Assembly: GCA_039583695.1 (NCBI GenBank)
Contig: JAVKSL010000002.1
Location: 19,892-83,891 of the forward strand
Direction: 5' to 3'
Origin: JAVKSL01 sp039583695
Lineage (GTDB): Bacteria > Actinomycetota > Acidimicrobiia > Acidimicrobiales > JAJPHD01
DNA: 64,000 bases
In this document: positions 59,984 through 64,000 of the stretch, piece by piece
Numbering within the stretch: the first letter of the stretch is position 1
How the letters are laid out: every line of letters starts with the position of its first letter
Program-made: the position numbers and the translations under genes
The notes under the pieces: model-generated
What the model saw: the letters and a program-made list of their open reading frames with translations, nothing else
Told to the model about the DNA's origin: nothing
Databases searched by the model: none

Positions 59984-60166
59984 CGCCTGGCGAGGCTACC
60001 TGGAGGCAGAGGAATATTCCCCCTCCTGCCCACCACCCCTGCCCACTCACCACCAGTGCGCCCACCAGCACGCGCTCAGCCCGCCGGGCCCCAAGGTTCA
60101 ACCCCTGTTCGCAAATGCGTTACCCACCTGGTGGACGGCGCGATTCCAGGGCGCTACCGTGGTGGG

Positions 60167-61453
60167 ATGCAGCTTTCGGCCCTGCTCGGCTCTCCGATCC
60201 TCGCTACCACAGGCGAGAGCGTCGGCAAGCTGGACGATGTGGTGGTCCGCCTGCGCGGAGCGGATTACCCGGTGGTGATCGGGCTGGTAGCGAAGCTGGG
60301 AGGCAGGCGGATCTTCCTGCCCATCAACCGCATCGACGAGCTGAGCGGGGGAAAGGTCGTGCTCGCCAAGCCCAAGGTCGACCTGCGGGGCTTCGAGCGG
60401 CGCGACGGAGAGGTCCTGCTGCGCAAGGACATCCTGGGTCACCGCCTCATCGACGTCGCCGAGGCCGAGCTGGTGAAAGCGTGGGACATCGAGCTGAGCA
60501 AGACCGACGAGGGCTGGGTCCTGTCCTCCTTCGACACCCGCAAGCCGGCCCGGCTCATGGGCCTGATCCGCAGCCCAGGAGGCGAGGCCAGCCAGGACTG
60601 GAAGGCGTTCGAGGCATTGATCGGCCACGCCGCCAGCAGTGTCGCCCGGACGCAGTCCAAGCGGGTCCGCAAGCTCAAGCCAGCCCAGATCGCCGACCTG
60701 CTCGAGGAGGCCTCGCGCCAGGAGGGCGAGGACATCCTTGACGCAGTCCACGCGGACCCCGAGCTCGAGGCCGATGTGTTCGAGGAGCTGGATCCGGACA
60801 TCGCCAACCGCCTGTTCGGCGACATGACCGACCCCGAGGTGGCCGACGTCATCGCCCACATGCGTGCCGACGACGCCGCCGACGCTATTGCCGAGCTCCC
60901 CCAAGCCCGGCGAACCAAGGTCCTGGACTGCCTTCCCGCAGGCGTGCGGGCGAAGGTGATGACGCTGCTCGGGTTCAACCCAACCAGCGCGGGGGGCATA
61001 ATGGGGGTGGAGCTGTTGTCGGTCCCGGCTGAGGTCACGGCCGAGGAGGCCCTGCGCCGGATCGGCCAGGCCGCAGGTGTCCAGCCCGAGGCCCTGGTCA
61101 CGGTTCACTGCGTCGACACCGAGGGTCGCTTGGTGGGTACCGCCAGTGTCATCCGCCTCCTGCAAGCGGCACCAGCTGAGCGGGTCGGGGAAGTGGCGGA
61201 CAACGACCCGGTGCGGGTGGGCACAGACACCGACGTGGTTGACGTCGCCGTGCTCATGGCCGACTACAACCTGATGACCATCCCGGTGGTAGACGCCGGC
61301 AACCGCCCGCTCGGCGTCATAACCGTCGACGACATCCTCGAAGCGACCATCCCGGACGATTGGAGGCGAAGAGAACCTCCACCGAGACCTGAGCCCCAGC
61401 CCGACATTGCTCTGATCGGCGCAGCGCCGCAGCGCTCGGAGTCCCAGGGATAG
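60167..61453 (+). CDS. PRC-barrel, MgtE-N and CBS domain protein
   Basis: The ATG at 60167 gives 428 residues. Residues 1-75 and about 76-150 resemble PRC-barrel halves (LLGSPILATTGESVGKLDDV and VLLRKDILGHRLIDVAEAEL). Residues about 190-300 are the MgtE intracellular N-domain (LKPAQIADLLEEASRQEGED, then DDAADAIAELPQARR). CBS domains follow to 410 (VSVPAEV..., LMADYNLMTIPVVDAGNRPL). It lacks the MgtE channel, so it should be a Mg-sensing or regulatory partner of the next gene, 3 bp downstream. Confidence 0.85.
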   Translation: MQLSALLGSPILATTGESVGKLDDVVVRLRGADYPVVIGLVAKLGGRRIFLPINRIDELSGGKVVLAKPKVDLRGFERRDGEVLLRKDILGHRLIDVAEAELVKAWDIELSKTDEGWVLSSFDTRKPARLMGLIRSPGGEASQDWKAFEALIGHAASSVARTQSKRVRKLKPAQIADLLEEASRQEGEDILDAVHADPELEADVFEELDPDIANRLFGDMTDPEVADVIAHMRADDAADAIAELPQARRTKVLDCLPAGVRAKVMTLLGFNPTSAGGIMGVELLSVPAEVTAEEALRRIGQAAGVQPEALVTVHCVDTEGRLVGTASVIRLLQAAPAERVGEVADNDPVRVGTDTDVVDVAVLMADYNLMTIPVVDAGNRPLGVITVDDILEATIPDDWRRREPPPRPEPQPDIALIGAAPQRSESQG

Positions 61454-61456
61454 CCC

Positions 61457-63163
61457 GTGACGGACGCATCAGCCGCCACGGGCGAAGAGATCCCCGGGGC
61501 GGAGGATCAGCCACGCCCCGACAATGACCACCGCGAGAAGCTCGCACCACCTGCCTCGGCGGTCCTCGACCCCGCGCATGTGGGCGACATCAAGGGGGCG
61601 CTGGGCAAGATCGCGGTTGGCGACGTGGGCGAGCGCCACAGCTGGAAGACCCGCCTGCTCACCCTGGCGGCCATCGTGGGTCCCGGCATCATCGTCATGG
61701 TCGGCGACAACGATGCGGGTGGGGTCTCGACCTACGCGCAGGCCGGGCAAAACTACCACACCAGCCTTTTGTGGACGCTGCTCCTGCTCATACCAGTGCT
61801 CATCGTGAACCAGGAGATGGTGGTCCGGCTCGGCGCAGTCACTGGTGTGGGGCACGCCCGGTTGATCAACGAACGCTTCGGCAAGCGTTGGGGGTGGTTC
61901 AGCGTAGGGGACCTGTTCGTCCTCAACTTCCTGACCATAGTCACCGAGTTCATCGGAATCTCCCTGGCCGCCTCCTACGCCGGGATCTCCGAATACGTGG
62001 CGGTCCCGATCGCCGCCGTGGCCCTGGTGGCCATCATGGCCTCGGGCAGCTTCGCCCGCTGGGAGCGGGCCATGTTCGTGTTCATCGCCATCAGCGTGAT
62101 CCAGATACCCATGTTCCTGCTGTCTCACCCTCATTGGGCCACAATTGGGAGACACTTTGTGATCCCGGGCATCCACGGAGGTGCCTCCTCGGCGGCTGTG
62201 CTGCTCATCGTCGCCATAGTCGGAACGACCGTGGCCCCCTGGCAGCTGTTCTTCCAGCAGTCCAACATCGTGGACAAACGGATCACCCCCAGGTTCATCA
62301 GCTACGAGCGGGTCGACACCGTGGTGGGCTCTTTCGTGGTGATCATCGGCGCGGCGACGATCATGGTGGCCGGCGATTATGCCGCGCGGGGCACCGCCGC
62401 TTTCGGGCACTTCACCAATGCCGCCGGCGTGGCCCACCTGCTCGGCGCCCATAGCGCCGCCGTCGGGGCGATCTTTGCCATAGTGCTGTTCGACGCCAGC
62501 ATCATCGGTGCCGCTGCAGTCACGCTGTCGACCAGCTACGCCTTCGGCGACGTGTTCGGCATCCACCACTCGCTGCATCGGGGATTCAGGGAGGCCAAGC
62601 AGTTCTACGTCAGCTACATCGCCATGGTGGTCGTGGCCGCAGGGATCGTGCTGGTACCCGGGGCGCCTCTGGGCCTGATCACGACGAGCGTGCAGGCCCT
62701 GGCCGGCCTCCTGCTGCCATCGGCGAGCGTCTTCCTGCTGCTGTTGTGCAACGATCCGGAGGTGCTCGGGCCGTGGGTCAACCCGGGCTGGCTCAACGGG
62801 CTGGCCGCGGTGATCCTGGGGGTGCTGCTGGTCCTGTCCGGAACCCTGATGGCCTCCACCCTCTTCCCCAGCATCAACGTGGACGCGGTGCTGATCTGGC
62901 TGGCAGTGGTTCTCGCCGGGCTGGCGCTCGTGGTGGTCGTGGTGCTGTGGTTGATGTCCAGGCGCTCCGGCGCGCCGATCCGGCCAGCGAGGCCGGTGAT
63001 GGCGCATACCGAGAAGATCTCATGGCGGATGCCGCCGCTGGCCCTGCTCAAGCCGGTGAGGTGGTCGCCAGGCCTGCGGGTCGGGATGCTCAGCCTCCGC
63101 GCTTACCTGGTGGCCAGCGCGGTGCTGCTGGTGGTGAAGGCGATCCAGCTAGGCGGGGGCTGA
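61457..63163 (+). CDS. Nramp-related divalent metal transporter
   Basis: The GTG at 61457 lies 3 bp after the sensor gene; the product is 568 residues with about 11 membrane segments. The unwound TM1 reads GPGIIVMVGDNDAGGVSTYA in place of the Nramp DPGN motif, and TM6 reads VAPWQLFFQQSNIVDKRI in place of MPHNL. Loss of the Met in TM6 is a mark of Nramp-related magnesium transporters, which fits the MgtE-type partner. Manganese transport is the alternative. Confidence 0.8.
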   Translation: MTDASAATGEEIPGAEDQPRPDNDHREKLAPPASAVLDPAHVGDIKGALGKIAVGDVGERHSWKTRLLTLAAIVGPGIIVMVGDNDAGGVSTYAQAGQNYHTSLLWTLLLLIPVLIVNQEMVVRLGAVTGVGHARLINERFGKRWGWFSVGDLFVLNFLTIVTEFIGISLAASYAGISEYVAVPIAAVALVAIMASGSFARWERAMFVFIAISVIQIPMFLLSHPHWATIGRHFVIPGIHGGASSAAVLLIVAIVGTTVAPWQLFFQQSNIVDKRITPRFISYERVDTVVGSFVVIIGAATIMVAGDYAARGTAAFGHFTNAAGVAHLLGAHSAAVGAIFAIVLFDASIIGAAAVTLSTSYAFGDVFGIHHSLHRGFREAKQFYVSYIAMVVVAAGIVLVPGAPLGLITTSVQALAGLLLPSASVFLLLLCNDPEVLGPWVNPGWLNGLAAVILGVLLVLSGTLMASTLFPSINVDAVLIWLAVVLAGLALVVVVVLWLMSRRSGAPIRPARPVMAHTEKISWRMPPLALLKPVRWSPGLRVGMLSLRAYLVASAVLLVVKAIQLGGG

Positions 63164-63198
63164 GCGGACCGACCCGGGTTCGGGCGCCCGCCAGCGCC

Positions 63199-63909
63199 TC
63201 ACTCGGTTGCGGCGGTTGCGGCGGTTGCGGCGGCCAGCACGGCTTGACCGCCAGCCGCAGGTCCGCCAGCGTGACCGAACACCGCAGTGCCCGCCACCAG
63301 CACGTCTGCGCCCGCGTCCACACAGGAGCGGGCGTTGGATGCATCGACCCCACCATCCACCTCCACCTCGGTGCTAAGGCCCTGGCGCTCGATCTCCGTC
63401 CTGACCTGCTCGACCTTGGTCAGCGTGCGCGGGATGAGGCGCTGGCCGCCGTAGCCGGGGTTGATGGTCATGACCAGCGCCAGGTCACACGCCTCGAGCA
63501 CATCGTCGAGACAGGAGGCCGGGGTGCTGGGATTGAGGGCGGCACCTGCCCGGCAGTCCAGAGCGCGGATCTCGGTAAGGCTACGATGCAAGTTAGGCGA
63601 CACCTCGTAGTGGATGGTGATCGCATCTGCGCCGGCATCGGCGAAGGTCTTGAGGTGGCGTTCGGGCTGGATGATCATAAGGTGCAGCTCCAGCGGAAGC
63701 TCGGTGAGCCGGCGGATGGAGCGCACTGTGTCCGTCCCAAACGTGAAGTTCGGGACGAACACACCGTCCATGACGTCCACGTGGAGACGCTCGGCGCCGC
63801 TACCCTCGAGGGCCGCCACGGCGTCTGCCAGGTGAGCGAAGTCGGCTGCCAGGAGGCTAGGGGCCAGGTGGATGGCGCCTGCACAGGGGGTCCATGTTGA
63901 TCGGGGCAT
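63199..63909 (-). CDS. rpe: Ribulose-phosphate 3-epimerase
   Basis: The 236-residue TIM-barrel protein has LAPSLLAADFAHLADAVAAL, the catalytic Asp in LHVDVMDGVFVPNFTFG, the metal His in LELHLMI, and VEVDGGVDASNARSCVDAGA DVLVAGTAVFG near the end. A 9-bp GTTGCGGCG repeat near 63206-63232 encodes an AAT-type tail at the C-terminus. It interconverts ribulose- and xylulose-5-phosphate in the pentose phosphate cycle. Confidence 0.92.
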   Translation of the reverse strand: MPRSTWTPCAGAIHLAPSLLAADFAHLADAVAALEGSGAERLHVDVMDGVFVPNFTFGTDTVRSIRRLTELPLELHLMIIQPERHLKTFADAGADAITIHYEVSPNLHRSLTEIRALDCRAGAALNPSTPASCLDDVLEACDLALVMTINPGYGGQRLIPRTLTKVEQVRTEIERQGLSTEVEVDGGVDASNARSCVDAGADVLVAGTAVFGHAGGPAAGGQAVLAAATAATAATE

Positions 63910-64000
63910 TCCCGAAGCATAGGCAGGTACTCAGGGGATTCGCCGCGGCATCCCGCGGGGGCCCAAGCGGGTTCCCCCCAGCCATACCCAAGCCAGCTAG

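Noticed and set aside
60011..60020. GGAATATTCC palindrome as an operator of the methyltransferase gene
   Set aside because: Only 10 bp, single copy, no known consensus.
59984..60166. Magnesium riboswitch upstream of the MgtE-N/CBS gene
   Set aside because: No M-box-like conserved elements or terminator/antiterminator pair seen in the 183-bp gap.

Overview
The window is a high-GC, gene-dense piece of an actinomycetal chromosome. Actinobacterial ctaE-qcrCAB order, a three-segment QcrA, hemE/ferrochelatase/HemY-type oxidase clustering, a Ku protein, cell-wall-binding-2 repeats and many GTG/TTG starts with 1-4 bp stop/start overlaps all fit Actinomycetota. Gene content and order suggest an Acidimicrobiia-like organism, but no species can be named from the sequence alone.

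Region 1 (1-8.6 kb) is accessory DNA. A minus-strand operon starts at 6513 and runs off the left edge. It encodes a TIGR04255-like protein, a small HTH protein, a gene interrupted by an in-frame stop, a BrxA-like protein, BrxB (DUF1788) and the N-terminal 955 residues of a BrxC-like P-loop ATPase. This looks like the proximal part of a BREX-type phage-defence cassette with three extra leader genes; pglX/pglZ would lie outside the window. Next come a 735-bp gene-poor stretch with a 58-bp tandem repeat, an excisionase-like fragment colliding with a C-terminally truncated tyrosine recombinase, and a tRNA-Ser(CGA) gene with a perfect hairpin behind it.

Region 2 (8.8-29.5 kb): a surface protein with cell-wall-binding repeats; a zinc/manganese-type ABC importer with two permeases; GtrA; an Lnt homologue whose expected catalytic Cys is Ser; Ku; three haem-synthesis genes; a HelD-like ATPase; cytochrome oxidase subunit III plus the cytochrome bc complex; small membrane proteins; and a NUDIX hydrolase. 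Region 3 (29.5-38.1 kb) is one minus-strand operon hisD-hisC-hisB-hisH-hisA-hisF-groES-like-hisI-trpE-ygfZ.

Region 4 (38.2-45.2 kb): a candidate structured small RNA, endonuclease III, a DtxR-family regulator, a HAD phosphatase, a nitroreductase, DedA, a MutT-like NUDIX protein and a ClC-type transporter that overlaps it tail to tail. Region 5 (45.2-58.3 kb): a phosphate operon pstB-pstS-pstC-pstA with a degenerate response regulator, preceded by 11-bp-phased PHO-box-like repeats; a two-gene arginine dihydrolase/ornithine cyclodeaminase pair; a pterin dehydratase; a ferric-type ABC importer preceded by PHO-box-like repeats and lacking the iron-binding Tyr pair; and a GT2 enzyme with a minisatellite insertion. 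Region 6 (58.3-64 kb): an FTR1-type iron permease behind an iron-box-like palindrome, a methyltransferase, a MgtE-N/CBS protein paired with an Nramp-related transporter, and ribulose-phosphate epimerase.

The most unusual material is the BREX-like cassette with its broken gene and scrambled integration module, followed by several small departures from family norms in housekeeping genes (Lnt, ClC, response regulator, ABC binding protein, GT2).
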